Assembly: GCA_023416585.1 (NCBI GenBank)
Contig: JAEZHM010000154.1
Coordinates: forward strand, 248,001 to 312,000
Direction: 5' to 3'
From: Bacillota bacterium
GTDB taxonomy: Bacteria; Bacillota; Clostridia; Christensenellales; Aristaeellaceae
DNA length: 64,000 bases
Shown: piece by piece, positions 9,024 through 17,224 of the stretch
How the letters are laid out: each line of letters begins with the position of its first letter
Numbering within the stretch: the stretch's first letter is position 1
Notes under the pieces: model-generated
Databases searched by the model: none
Seen by the model: the letters and a program-made list of their open reading frames with translations, nothing else
Told to the model about the DNA's origin: nothing
Made by a program: the position numbers and the translations under genes

Positions 9024-9821
9024 TCATTTCTTTGCTAATCTAGTAAGGGTAATAGGACCGATAATACCGTCTATTTCAAGATTTGTGGCTTTTTGAAACA
9101 TTTTCACTGCCTTTTCTGTGATCGGGCCGTAAACACCGTCCGCCTTGCCGGGATCAAGGCCAAGTTCTATGAGTCGGTTCTGCACCTGCAGCACATCCTC
9201 CCCGCGCAGCATTTTAATGCCTTTGCGGTATTGGAGCAAACGGGCAGTATCGGCATTATGCTGCGAGGGTGGGGGAGTCACATTTTCATTCTGGGAGGGC
9301 AAAGGCTCAGCAGGAGCGGCAGTAATGTTATCGATATAGGGACATTGATACCAATGAGTCCAACTCCGCTGAGAGACCTTGGTTTTCACCACGCCATAAT
9401 TGAAGCCGCGTGCCTCGATTGCATACCCGCCGCCAATATAGACCCCCACATGGCCAGGGCTGTATAGTAGCAGGCCGGGAATCTCCGGCAGGGTATTGAT
9501 TTTACCTTTGACCTTTGAAGCGCTGAACATGCCATCGGCTCCCTTGTCAGGGCGGCCATCCAATCCATACTGCTGTGTTCCGTTTTCCCGTGCCCAATAA
9601 TACCCCTTGATGAGCCCTACACAATCGCAGCATTTCTTGCCGGTTGCAACATCAGCTTTGTACTGAGGCATACGGGAACTGGTATAGTGGGAAGGGTATT
9701 GATGGGCTTTCCTGTTCAGAAGGCTCGTTGTGCAGTCATAGCAGCAGGTTCCATACCAGTACCTTTGACCAACCCATTGGTGTGCCCAGGCTACCAGTCC
9801 AAGATTTGTTTTCACGGTCAT
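9024..9821 (-). CDS. phage endolysin: NlpC/P60-type peptidase with peptidoglycan-binding domain
   Basis: The ATG at 9821 is preceded by GGGAGG seven bases upstream and is preferred over a TTG 15 bases earlier. The N-terminal domain (about 1-170) is a cysteine peptidase of NlpC/P60 type: the catalytic cysteine is C67 in CCDCVGL and the histidine is H124 in PGHVGVYIGGG. A short proline-rich linker leads to a peptidoglycan-binding domain (about 195-262) with the typical DGVYGPITEKAVKMFQ and DGIIGPITLTRL repeats. It would cut cell-wall peptide stems at the end of phage growth. The holin gene lies 30 bases upstream on the same strand, which makes the lysis cassette complete. Confidence 0.9.
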   Translation of the reverse strand: MTVKTNLGLVAWAHQWVGQRYWYGTCCYDCTTSLLNRKAHQYPSHYTSSRMPQYKADVATGKKCCDCVGLIKGYYWARENGTQQYGLDGRPDKGADGMFSASKVKGKINTLPEIPGLLLYSPGHVGVYIGGGYAIEARGFNYGVVKTKVSQRSWTHWYQCPYIDNITAAPAEPLPSQNENVTPPPSQHNADTARLLQYRKGIKMLRGEDVLQVQNRLIELGLDPGKADGVYGPITEKAVKMFQKATNLEIDGIIGPITLTRLAKK

Positions 9822-9851
9822 ACATAAACCTCCCAATTCAAAAGCGGCGGC

Positions 9852-10283
9852 TTACTCGCCGTCGCCTGCATCGTTATCGGAATCTGTCACATCATTATTG
9901 TCCCGAAGCTTGGTCAAAGCGCTGGCAATAAACGCAGGAAGCTTGACACCCATTTCACCGACATTCTCCAGGATGGAAAGCCCCTCGTTGGAGATGAAGA
10001 AGAACGCGGTAGCTGTACGGAATACACCGGCAGTGTTGCCGGTGATCCGGTCCAGCTGAGCCGCCAGAATGACCACCAGAAAAATCGTAGCCTTTTTCAT
10101 CAGACCCTCAAACCCAATGCTGGACTTGAGGGTTTTTGTTTTCATAGCTGCACCCAGGCCGGTCAGGTAATCCAGCGCTATGAAAATAAGCAGGATTTCC
10201 AAAGCCCGGTCCCAGCCTCCCAGGAGCGTAGTGGTGATAGCCGTCCCAATGGCTGTAAGAGTGGTTAAAAAGGTATCCTTCAT
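9852..10283 (-). CDS. phage holin (toxin-secretion/lysis holin family)
   Basis: This 143-residue membrane protein matches the phage holin 4 family: the signature region LDYLTGLGAA at about residues 38-48, a membrane segment just before it, a second at about 65-82, and a charged tail ending in an aspartate-rich stretch. Holins form lesions in the inner membrane that let the endolysin reach the wall. The endolysin gene follows it closely, and the fibronectin-repeat tail gene lies upstream across a terminator. Confidence 0.9.
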   Translation of the reverse strand: MKDTFLTTLTAIGTAITTTLLGGWDRALEILLIFIALDYLTGLGAAMKTKTLKSSIGFEGLMKKATIFLVVILAAQLDRITGNTAGVFRTATAFFFISNEGLSILENVGEMGVKLPAFIASALTKLRDNNDVTDSDNDAGDGE

Positions 10284-10313
10284 TTGTCTGCCTCCTGAAT
10301 GTGAGATTGCAGT

Positions 10314-10344
10314 TAATAAAAAACCGCCTCCGGTGAGAAGCGGT
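10314..10344 (-). terminator. terminator between tail-fibre and holin genes
   Basis: The minus strand forms ACCGC...GCGGT with additional pairing inside the loop, followed by a run of six T. It lies between the stop of the fibronectin-repeat gene (10365) and the start of the holin (10283), so it separates late structural and lysis transcription. Confidence 0.6.
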
Positions 10345-10364
10345 GAATAAAGGAAAGTGCCAGA

Positions 10365-12665
10365 CTACAGCAGCAGGATAGCATCCCGGAGCCGGGTCAT
10401 TACGGCGGCGGTGGGCTTGTTCACAGGAATGGAAATCCAAACGGGCAGCGAAATGTTGTGAGTGAAGCTTTCTGTATCCCAACTGTTTACAAAAGCTGCG
10501 ATCCCCTCTATAGCCGTTCGAAGCTCATTGACATGGCCTGTCCAACCGGCAAGGGATGTCGTACCGGCTGTAAGATTTTCAGCCCAGGCAAAGGGAGCCA
10601 TGCCATAGTAAGCTCGCACCTGATCCACGGTATTTCGCAGTTCCAGTAGGTGCACTGCCTTTACAGGAGTCGTGTTTGAAATTAATTGCGGATCTGTCCA
10701 GGAGGTTATGGCATAAAAAAAGCTTCGGGAGGTAGCTCCTGAAGCTGCGCCCAAGGTATCTGTGGCCGTTATGGCAATGCTTTGAGTTCCTGCGACTTCC
10801 AGCGCGGCGCTTCTTCGCAGCACCGTCTTTTTGCCGGGAGCCAGATTTCCGGCGGTAGAGGCGGAATACCCAGCCAGGGCCAGGGTCTGCGCGTGCCCAT
10901 CTGCATCCGCTCCTACGGTGATAAGGATGCGCGGCCTGCTATTGTAAATGGTCTTCCCGGCTGCCGGAGCAGTTAAGCCGGGTGCAGCTGGCGTGCTATT
11001 GGTCTTGAGCGCCGCATACACGGTTGATACGCCACTGTCAAAGCCGGACTTTGTACCAATGGAGGCTACCTTGTAATAGTAGCTGCTTCCTTCTGTGGTG
11101 TGTGCCGCGATCGGATAGCTTGTGGAAGCTGTCGTTCCCAGGAGGGAATACGTGCCTCCGGAACTTACGGCCCTGTATATGGCATAACCGGAAATGGGGT
11201 TATTGGTTCCGCCGCCAGCCCCCGACCAGGTAAGGGTGACTGATGCTCCTGCGTTTGCCAGCGTTGCTGAAAGAGAAACTGCTGTAGGAGCGGAGCAGGT
11301 GGTATAGACTTTGGAAGTGACCGAAGCACACACGGAGCTTATGGCACTGTTACTCCTGACCCCAACGGTGTACACCTTGTAGTAGTACACCGAACCCATG
11401 GTGTCATGAGCAGTAACCTGCATGCTGCCACTGGTGCCGTTAGTGGCCACTTCCCCCAGATAACTATAGGTACCACCGGCAGAGGTGGACCGGTATACTT
11501 GATATCCGGTGATAGAATTGTAGCTTCCCGGTCCGGCTCCCGACCATGAGAGGGTCACATTCGTCCCGGCATCCGGTGTGGCATCGGATACGGAGATGGA
11601 TGTGGGAGCAGTAGGAGCGCCATATGTGTACACAACACGTCCGGCGGAAGGGCCGCTGTTGGAGTAGGTACCCAGCGTATACACCGAATAGGAATAGCTG
11701 CTGCCTGCCGTACCGTGAGCGGGAACGGAGTAGCTGGTTCCTGTGGTGGCTGCATAATAAGCCCCATCCCGGTAGATGTGATATCCTGTAATAGGATTGT
11801 TCGTTCCTGCTCCCGCTCCTGACCAGGCTAAGGTAACGTTTGTACCGGTTGCAGCATAGGTGGAAGTTCCGCCGCCAATAGTCACCGTGCTTGGTGCGGA
11901 TGGAGCGGAAAAGGAGCAGGTCAACACTGCATAGGCCGAAGATTGGCCGGAATCATAACCCGCCACACTACCCAAGGTGAGTACTTTGTAATAATAGGAA
12001 TTGCCATTGCCTATCGGTGCCGTAATGGTAGTGGACCCGGAGCCTGAGGAAGTGTAGGCAGTAGCGATATAACTGTAGCTGCCACCAGCACTGTCTGATC
12101 GATAGATTTGATATCCCGTAATCCCGTTGCTGATACCGGCGGATGCACCAGACCAGGACAGTGTTACAGCAGCGCCGGGAGCAACGTTGGTGGCCGATAC
12201 AGAGACAGCAGTTGGTGCCCCGCAGGCAGTGTAACTGTACTCCCAATTGACGGTGATCGTGATCAGTGCATTGACACGCAGCGACATGACATTGCCTTCA
12301 CTGCTGGATGAGCCTTTACCTGCGCCGCGAATGCGTACATTCAGCGGATTGTAGCCACTGTATATGGAAAGATTGGTATAAAGCCCAATATTCAGTTGCT
12401 CGTTGACGTTGGAGGATGCACTGTTTCCGGAGGTGGTGAAGGCCGCGCACAAATCCGCACCTGAACCTTCATTCCGGGCAATAGCCAGCCGCATTTTGGA
12501 ATACTGGTAAGTCTGGCTGATGTTCATTGTTGCCGAGGTGATATAGATGTTGGAGCTTGGGAGACTGCCGCTCACCAGGGGAAGAGCAAATACATACCCG
12601 CTGCCATCACTGGTGATGGTATAGTTCCCTGTAAGGGTGGCAGATTGAAATACCGCTGTGGGCAC
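10365..12665 (-). CDS. phage tail/fibre protein with fibronectin type III repeats
   Basis: The GTG start at 12665 is preceded by AAGGAGGTG six bases upstream. After an N-terminal beta-rich domain (about 1-145) the protein contains four tandem fibronectin-III-like repeats of about 95-100 residues (about 150-565), each with the pattern APTxVSVS...VTLSWSGA...ITGYxIYRS...YYYKV. A further beta domain (about 570-690) and a short C-terminal region follow. Such proteins decorate phage tails and bind host surface sugars. It sits between the baseplate-type gene and the lysis genes, as expected for a tail appendage. The mRNA contains a strong terminator-like hairpin within the coding sequence at 10715-10746, listed separately. 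Confidence 0.85.
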   Translation of the reverse strand: MPTAVFQSATLTGNYTITSDGSGYVFALPLVSGSLPSSNIYITSATMNISQTYQYSKMRLAIARNEGSGADLCAAFTTSGNSASSNVNEQLNIGLYTNLSIYSGYNPLNVRIRGAGKGSSSSEGNVMSLRVNALITITVNWEYSYTACGAPTAVSVSATNVAPGAAVTLSWSGASAGISNGITGYQIYRSDSAGGSYSYIATAYTSSGSGSTTITAPIGNGNSYYYKVLTLGSVAGYDSGQSSAYAVLTCSFSAPSAPSTVTIGGGTSTYAATGTNVTLAWSGAGAGTNNPITGYHIYRDGAYYAATTGTSYSVPAHGTAGSSYSYSVYTLGTYSNSGPSAGRVVYTYGAPTAPTSISVSDATPDAGTNVTLSWSGAGPGSYNSITGYQVYRSTSAGGTYSYLGEVATNGTSGSMQVTAHDTMGSVYYYKVYTVGVRSNSAISSVCASVTSKVYTTCSAPTAVSLSATLANAGASVTLTWSGAGGGTNNPISGYAIYRAVSSGGTYSLLGTTASTSYPIAAHTTEGSSYYYKVASIGTKSGFDSGVSTVYAALKTNSTPAAPGLTAPAAGKTIYNSRPRILITVGADADGHAQTLALAGYSASTAGNLAPGKKTVLRRSAALEVAGTQSIAITATDTLGAASGATSRSFFYAITSWTDPQLISNTTPVKAVHLLELRNTVDQVRAYYGMAPFAWAENLTAGTTSLAGWTGHVNELRTAIEGIAAFVNSWDTESFTHNISLPVWISIPVNKPTAAVMTRLRDAILLL
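10715..10746 (-). terminator. terminator-like hairpin inside the tail-fibre gene
   Basis: On the coding (minus) strand, AGCTTCAGGAG pairs with CTCCCGAAGCT (one mismatch) around a four-base loop and runs directly into seven T. This is a textbook intrinsic terminator, but it lies about 1.9 kb into an open reading frame, encoding the residues around ATSRSFFYA. It could reduce expression of the C-terminus, or the T7 tract could be a slippage site. Either is inference. Confidence 0.5.
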
Positions 12666-12697
12666 GCATTCACCTCCTTATGATCGATTTTGCTGCA

Positions 12698-13360
12698 TCA
12701 GGCATACACCGCTCCGATGACCTTCTCGGCAGTGATGGTCTTGAAGGTGGGGCTGGATGTTGTGGTCACATCCTGATTGACCCGGCTATTCAGCGTGTCA
12801 AGGTTTTTCTTATCATTTGCCGACAGAAAGCCGGCCTTTGTTTGGGTTGCTGCCTCATGCACATGGGCTTCAGAAACAATGCTGGATACTGTACCGCACA
12901 TGGAGGGGTTTCCTCTCAGATCCGTGATGTTGCTTTCCAGAATAGAGGCAGCACCGGCAGGCACATATACATCTGCCAAAGCCAACTCATACACCCCGGC
13001 GTCCCGCTGTAGTACCGGAGCCAATGGATTGGAGCCTGGCGCACCTGTCTTGATCTTTACGGTAACTGCCCGCTCTGTGAGGCTCCAGCGCACTACCACC
13101 CGGTCGATCCGGTTCAGAATGCCATCAGGTGTGGTCATCTCCAAAGGCAGGACACCGGTGTTGACATAGTAATATCCGTTGATCCAGGCAGAGCCTTCCA
13201 GGATGCGCAGATTTGTACTTTCTCCTGGTTGCACCTGGAGGCAGGTGGCTGGCGAGCCAAACACACCGTTGCCAATGAGAGAGGCAAAGTATGCTGCCCA
13301 ATCAGCAGCGTCATATTTGCGGTCCCCGTTCACTGAATTGAAGAAGCTGGACTTTTCCAT
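12698..13360 (-). CDS. phage baseplate/tail appendage protein
   Basis: This 220-residue protein begins MEKSSFFNSVNGDRKYDA and has the form of phage proteins sited at the baseplate or upper tail. Its first 150 residues form a beta-rich domain with NLRILEGSAWINGYYY and NRIDRVVVRW motifs common to such proteins. The C-terminal 60 residues (AATQTKAGFLSANDKKNLDTL) look like the short helical tail-fibre attachment region. It lies directly downstream of the Gp37-like tail gene and 33 bases upstream of the fibronectin-repeat protein. An AGGGAGGTAATC ribosome site precedes the ATG. Confidence 0.75.
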   Translation of the reverse strand: MEKSSFFNSVNGDRKYDAADWAAYFASLIGNGVFGSPATCLQVQPGESTNLRILEGSAWINGYYYVNTGVLPLEMTTPDGILNRIDRVVVRWSLTERAVTVKIKTGAPGSNPLAPVLQRDAGVYELALADVYVPAGAASILESNITDLRGNPSMCGTVSSIVSEAHVHEAATQTKAGFLSANDKKNLDTLNSRVNQDVTTTSSPTFKTITAEKVIGAVYA

Positions 13361-13362
13361 GA

Positions 13363-14475
13363 TTACCTCCCTTTGGCGGCAGCGCTGAGACTGGGGATGG
13401 AGGTGCCGAAGGTGATCTCCAATTCCTCTTTGCCATTCTCATAACTTTCGGTGATTTCGGTGATCCGGGAATCAATACGGATGCCCCAGCGTTTATTGAC
13501 ACAGGTCACCCGATCGCCCAAATTAAAATCCTTTTTGTAAACCAGGTTGGCATGGGTATCAATATGGCTGGAAAAGGAGATGCTTTCCGTTTTCTGATCC
13601 AGCGTAAGATGACCTCTTGCCATTAGCAGAGAAAGATATGCTTCCGGGGAAAGCTGCTGCTCCACACCATCTTCCGTAAATGACTTGCTGATATCACTGG
13701 CATCGTCAAAATACTCGATTCTATCCATGCCGGTGAACGCATCATCCGAGACTTCCGCTACCTGCCGGGGTTCGCCTTCGGTTTCCTCTCCGCCCACATA
13801 AACTGCCGTTGCCACATTTTCTATGCTGTGTGTATACTCTTGGGACAGAACGTTATCGAACTCCGGGGAAAAGATACAAACGGAATTCTCCGTTTGACCG
13901 AAGGTACGGTCCAAGCCCTTGTATACCAAGAAGAAGTGCTTCTTTTGTTTCAGATCGGTGATGATCCTAAACCCCAGCTTGGCCAGCTTGGCACGTTCGG
14001 AGCAGGTATCCAAAGCGTTTGCATAGACAGTCAGAGAGCAGTTCACCGGATCGGAATTGAGCGAAGACATATCTGCAAGAAGCAATGGGTAGACAGCCCT
14101 GCGCGGGTCGATGGGAGCGATAAGGTTTTCCTGAACGATCCTGATCAGCAATTCATGGGTAGGCAGCTCGGATACAAAACCGCTCAATAACAACCGCTTG
14201 CCGATCCAATGGGTGAGAAATTTGCCCTGCACCTCAATCTGCTCAAGGCCGTTTTCATCCTTGGCGACATTGAGATACCGTATCTGAGCCAGCTCATCTG
14301 TATCCTTCCGCGCAATCAGCCGGCTATTTTGCAGAAGTGCCGCATGGCGGGATGTCATGGGCATAAGCAAGCTGAACTCCCCACATTCCCAATACCGCCG
14401 TGTCCATACCAAGGCGCTGATTTCGTCGATGATACCCAACAGTTCCAGGGAGGTGTCATAGATATAAATCTCCAT
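13363..14475 (-). CDS. phage tail protein, siphovirus ReqiPepy6 Gp37-like
   Basis: I start this gene at the ATG ending at 14475, preceded by GGGGGTG; the longer frame to 14547 runs through the tail end of another gene. The 370-residue protein opens MEIYIYDTSLELLGIIDE and contains YWECGEFSLLMP and LGDRVTCVNKRWGI, hallmarks of the Gp37-like tail family that takes the place of the tail-associated lysin/endopeptidase in siphoviruses of Gram-positive hosts. It likely forms part of the tail tip. The gene order tail tip, baseplate appendage, fibre, holin, endolysin is that of a normal siphovirus late operon. Confidence 0.82.
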   Translation of the reverse strand: MEIYIYDTSLELLGIIDEISALVWTRRYWECGEFSLLMPMTSRHAALLQNSRLIARKDTDELAQIRYLNVAKDENGLEQIEVQGKFLTHWIGKRLLLSGFVSELPTHELLIRIVQENLIAPIDPRRAVYPLLLADMSSLNSDPVNCSLTVYANALDTCSERAKLAKLGFRIITDLKQKKHFFLVYKGLDRTFGQTENSVCIFSPEFDNVLSQEYTHSIENVATAVYVGGEETEGEPRQVAEVSDDAFTGMDRIEYFDDASDISKSFTEDGVEQQLSPEAYLSLLMARGHLTLDQKTESISFSSHIDTHANLVYKKDFNLGDRVTCVNKRWGIRIDSRITEITESYENGKEELEITFGTSIPSLSAAAKGR

Positions 14476-14476
14476 A

Positions 14477-14622
14477 CTACACCCCCAGGTACAGATTGTT
14501 GTGGAAGATAGATACCTCCAGATTGGAAAGCCCTTGCTCTGCATCATATCGGATCAGATTGTCACCGGGAGCAAGCTGGAGGAAGGTACTATCAACATCC
14601 ACATACCGAAGCGCATCAGTAA
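14477..14622 (-). pseudogene. C-terminal fragment of a phage distal tail protein
   Basis: The minus strand just ahead of the Gp37-like gene encodes, in one frame ending at the stop 14477-14479, a segment reading TFLQLAPGDNLIRYDAE and LEVSIFHNNLYLGV, the classical end of siphovirus distal tail (Dit-like) proteins. The frame has no start and its upstream side becomes a different gene at about 14620. I therefore read it as the surviving tail of a gene whose front was deleted when the prophage was joined to foreign DNA. Confidence 0.65.
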
Positions 14623-14757
14623 TCAAGCATGACGGCGGGTTTCCCGTTGATTGTTGTTGTATTCCACTCGGTCCAATTCCGACAGTGCAAATGCATCAGT
14701 ATCTGAAACCTCTATTTCACTGCTTTCCCCATTGGCGAAATGATAGGTATACTTCAA
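14623..14757 (-). pseudogene. truncated sigma-70-like small gene of a conjugative element
   Basis: A TTG start at 14757 has a good ribosome site (AAAGGAG, six bases upstream). The 44 codons encode KYTYHFANG...ELDRVEYNNNQRETRRH, the well-known N-terminus of the small sigma-70-like ORFs carried on Tn916-type and related clostridial elements. The normal gene continues with a helix-turn-helix; here a stop follows within two codons of RRH, exactly where the sequence changes to a phage tail gene. The coding strand is shared, so the element promoter may now read into the tail genes. Confidence 0.65.
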
Positions 14758-14804
14758 GGGTTACTCCTTTCGGAGCCCCAAGCAGCCTATTAGCCAACAA
14801 AAAA

Positions 14805-14844
14805 CCGAGCCTACATATAGCTAAAAAGCTACTTGTAGGCTCGG
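14805..14844 (-). terminator. terminator after the small zinc-ribbon gene
   Basis: A perfect 11-base-pair stem (CCGAGCCTACA with TGTAGGCTCGG) with an AT-rich, partly self-pairing loop is followed on the minus strand by an A/T tract. It lies between the zinc-ribbon gene and the truncated sigma-like gene and would isolate their transcripts. Confidence 0.65.
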
Positions 14845-14940
14845 CGACATTTTTAATCGCAATCCGGTTCCACTTCTCATGGCTGGATTGCCATGGGCGG
14901 GGACACGTGCGTCAAGCTCGTGCAAAGTATGTCATATTGG

Positions 14941-15165
14941 TTATTCAGTTCGCTGGAACAATTCCAGTTCAGCACCACACCATCTGCATTTCATATATAG
15001 ATCCGGTTCCCATGGTGGCTTACTACCATCCTCGGGTAGGAAGGGCTCCATTCGAAATTGAGGGGCTTTGTCACAAATGCGGTGATTGCATCGGGGGCAT
15101 AACATAGCGATACGGCGGTGATACCTGGCTGGCGGAGCAGTCTTTTTTATGTTGACGGATCGCAT
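14941..15165 (-). CDS. small zinc-ribbon protein
   Basis: This 74-residue protein has two cysteine pairs, CPRC at about residues 23-26 and CRWC at about 60-63, spaced as in a small zinc ribbon. The ribosome site AGGAGG lies eight bases before the ATG. Small zinc-ribbon proteins of this form recur in clostridial conjugative elements beside sigma-like ORFs. Here it sits directly upstream of one, and they probably come from the same element. Nucleic-acid binding is plausible but not shown. Confidence 0.6.
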   Translation of the reverse strand: MRSVNIKKTAPPARYHRRIAMLCPRCNHRICDKAPQFRMEPFLPEDGSKPPWEPDLYMKCRWCGAELELFQRTE

Positions 15166-15289
15166 ATCCGTTTCCTCCTACGGTGTATTAAATACTGGGA
15201 CAAGAACATCTGGTGTTAGCATGTAAGCTTACGATGGTAATATATGGGTCAGGTCTCCCTTTGGATAATGGGTATAGGTACTACGAATG

Positions 15290-16057
15290 CTAAACGGCTA
15301 TCCTCTTCCGTTTGAAACCGAGGTTTAGTAGCCTGATCTTGGCAGTCATTAAAGAAACACCGAACGCGTAGGTCAGGTCCAGAGCTGCTAGGTCAAAAGC
15401 TCTTTGCTCTGACCACCCTTCCCGAGTGCGGGCATCATAATACTCCTGGACCTGGAGCATATTGCAAAAATTTTTCACAGTGGCAGCAGGCATAAGAAAA
15501 GCTGATGCCAGGTAATTGGCTTGCCATTCCATACGGTCAAGATCGGTCCATTCATCAAAGGGCTTCACATTATTCTTCTCTAGATCATCCCGTCGGCAAA
15601 GTGTATGATTATTTGAATCTTTATCACTAAGCCGCCTGAAATAGTTTGCATGAAGAATTTGATGCGCACATTCATGCATCTGAGTAAAACGTAGCCGTGT
15701 TTCTTCCATTTCATCCACCATCATGTTTTCCAACAATATAGTGTTGGCATCAAAATAAACAGGACGAACACTATTGCTGGATGGTTCATAAAGGGGGATG
15801 CATGTATTATCCGAAAATACAGCCATCCCCAGATAACAACCATTGTGGGAAAGGTACTGATACTCAACCTTCAGCTTTAGGTAGGATTCGCAGAATTCTT
15901 CTGCTGGGAAGCTCTGCTCCAACTTAAGGATGTCGGGGTTGTAGCTCACAATATACTTTTCTGCCATACGGTCGAGCTGAGCTTTGCTTAAGATCGGCAC
16001 CCCAGTCGGGCTTAATAACATTGCGGGCTGATACAAATTAATCTCTCCATATCGCAA
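15290..16057 (-). CDS. ImmA/IrrE-family zinc metallopeptidase
   Basis: This 255-residue protein has the zinc peptidase motif HECAH at residues 128-132, preceded by a helix rich in charged residues and followed by the glutamate-bearing region DRMEWQANYLASAFLMPA, which in ImmA/IrrE enzymes supplies the third ligand. The family cleaves phage or element repressors to trigger induction. No helix-turn-helix partner lies adjacent in this window. The gene starts only four bases after the stop of a truncated DUF2130 gene on the same strand, and no clean ribosome site is visible, so it may rely on coupled translation. Confidence 0.82.
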   Translation of the reverse strand: MRYGEINLYQPAMLLSPTGVPILSKAQLDRMAEKYIVSYNPDILKLEQSFPAEEFCESYLKLKVEYQYLSHNGCYLGMAVFSDNTCIPLYEPSSNSVRPVYFDANTILLENMMVDEMEETRLRFTQMHECAHQILHANYFRRLSDKDSNNHTLCRRDDLEKNNVKPFDEWTDLDRMEWQANYLASAFLMPAATVKNFCNMLQVQEYYDARTREGWSEQRAFDLAALDLTYAFGVSLMTAKIRLLNLGFKRKRIAV

Positions 16058-16061
16058 AAAG

Positions 16062-16961
16062 CTAAGATAACATTAAGATTAGTACTCGCCACGATCCATA
16101 CTTTGTATGAACCTTAACCATGCCCTTAGGTAGGACCTCGGTAACAATCACCGAAAGGCCCGCGCTTATACGCCTAGCGTCATCTTTAAGCTTTTCGATC
16201 CAGCCTTCAGAAAAAGCTTTCGTTCTTTTGCTTTCGTAGATAATCAAGCCGCAGTCCTGCTGAAATTCGTTCTTCACGTATTGGACGACGTCAGCGCCAG
16301 TCACTCCTTTGGGTACAGGTTGAATAACGTCGAAAGGGAACTGCCCTTTAAGCAGTTCTTCCAGGGCAAGCTCTTGGACTTCGCCCTGCATCTGCATGGA
16401 GCCCTGTTCCGCCTTTCGCTTCATCTCGTCAATGAGAAGTTTCTGGTCGCTTAGCTTCTTTTCGTACTCTCGGACTACCAGTTCGCTTTTTTCTCGCTCC
16501 TGAAGGATCGCCTGCTGTTTGATCTCTTCCTGCTTTTCAAGCAGAGCTTTTTTCATGTTCAGGTCCAGCTGTTCCGCTCTTTCATTCAATTCGGCTTCCC
16601 TTTCCAGCAGGGAAACCTCGCGCTTCCTAAGTTCTAGGTTCTCGTCTTTCCGTTTGGCGTTTTCATCTGTCAATTGCCTAATCTGGGCTTCAAATTTTTC
16701 GGATGCTTCTTTTTCTAATCTTGTTTGCTGTTCACGAATCCCTTTTTCGATCATTTTTTTCAGAATATGTTCTTGCTCTTTCGCTTTTTCCTCCAGTGCC
16801 CTGCTTTGCTTCTCAAGTTCTAGCTTCTGCTCTTTGACGAACGCCGCCTGTTCACTAAACTTTTTTTCGTATTCGAGTCTCGCCTTCTCTTCCGCTTTGT
16901 GTAAAAGCGCATCTTCGATAGGAATCTCATTGCCACAGCTAGGGCACTTGATGTTTTCCAT
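16062..16961 (-). CDS. DUF2130-family coiled-coil protein, C-terminally truncated
   Basis: The ATG ending at 16961 has GGAG upstream and gives MENIKCPSCGNEIPIE, the zinc-binding start of the DUF2130 family (C6 and C9). A long coiled coil follows (about 20-195) and then the conserved DUF2130 core with QPVPKGVTGADVVQYV and IIYESKRTKAFSEGW. Full-length members run to about 400 residues or more and end in a region starting near the KxG motif. This one stops after 299 residues with the non-family tail SWRVLILMLS, so it has lost its end by frameshift or deletion right where the peptidase gene begins. Its function is unknown; some family members are nuclease-like. Confidence 0.75.
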   Translation of the reverse strand: MENIKCPSCGNEIPIEDALLHKAEEKARLEYEKKFSEQAAFVKEQKLELEKQSRALEEKAKEQEHILKKMIEKGIREQQTRLEKEASEKFEAQIRQLTDENAKRKDENLELRKREVSLLEREAELNERAEQLDLNMKKALLEKQEEIKQQAILQEREKSELVVREYEKKLSDQKLLIDEMKRKAEQGSMQMQGEVQELALEELLKGQFPFDVIQPVPKGVTGADVVQYVKNEFQQDCGLIIYESKRTKAFSEGWIEKLKDDARRISAGLSVIVTEVLPKGMVKVHTKYGSWRVLILMLS

Positions 16962-17171
16962 GATATTTCTCCATTCTATCAATGCTCTTGTAACTTCGAC
17001 AAATCATAGGCTGATTATAGTATGATTTACCATAATAATCAATATATGTTTTTTGTTTGCATATAAATATCGTATGGTGCTACATAGGTAAGACTATATA
17101 TAGGCAAATCTCGAAGTTCAAAAAGCGCTGTCTATTCCATGAGGGGATGGGCAATGTAAACAAATATATGG

Positions 17172-17177
17172 TATAAT
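17172..17177 (+). promoter_or_regulatory. possible -10 box of the macro-domain operon
   Basis: TATAAT lies 48 bases before the macro-gene ATG. A weak -35 (TGGGCA, four of six matches) stands 18 bases upstream. The strand fits transcription of the plus-strand gene cluster, and the divergent DUF2130 gene begins at 16961, so this is the natural place for a promoter. Confidence 0.4.
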
Positions 17178-17224
17178 ATGGGCATCACCACGACTTCAAA
17201 AGCTGCCTTAAGCGAGGGAGATTC

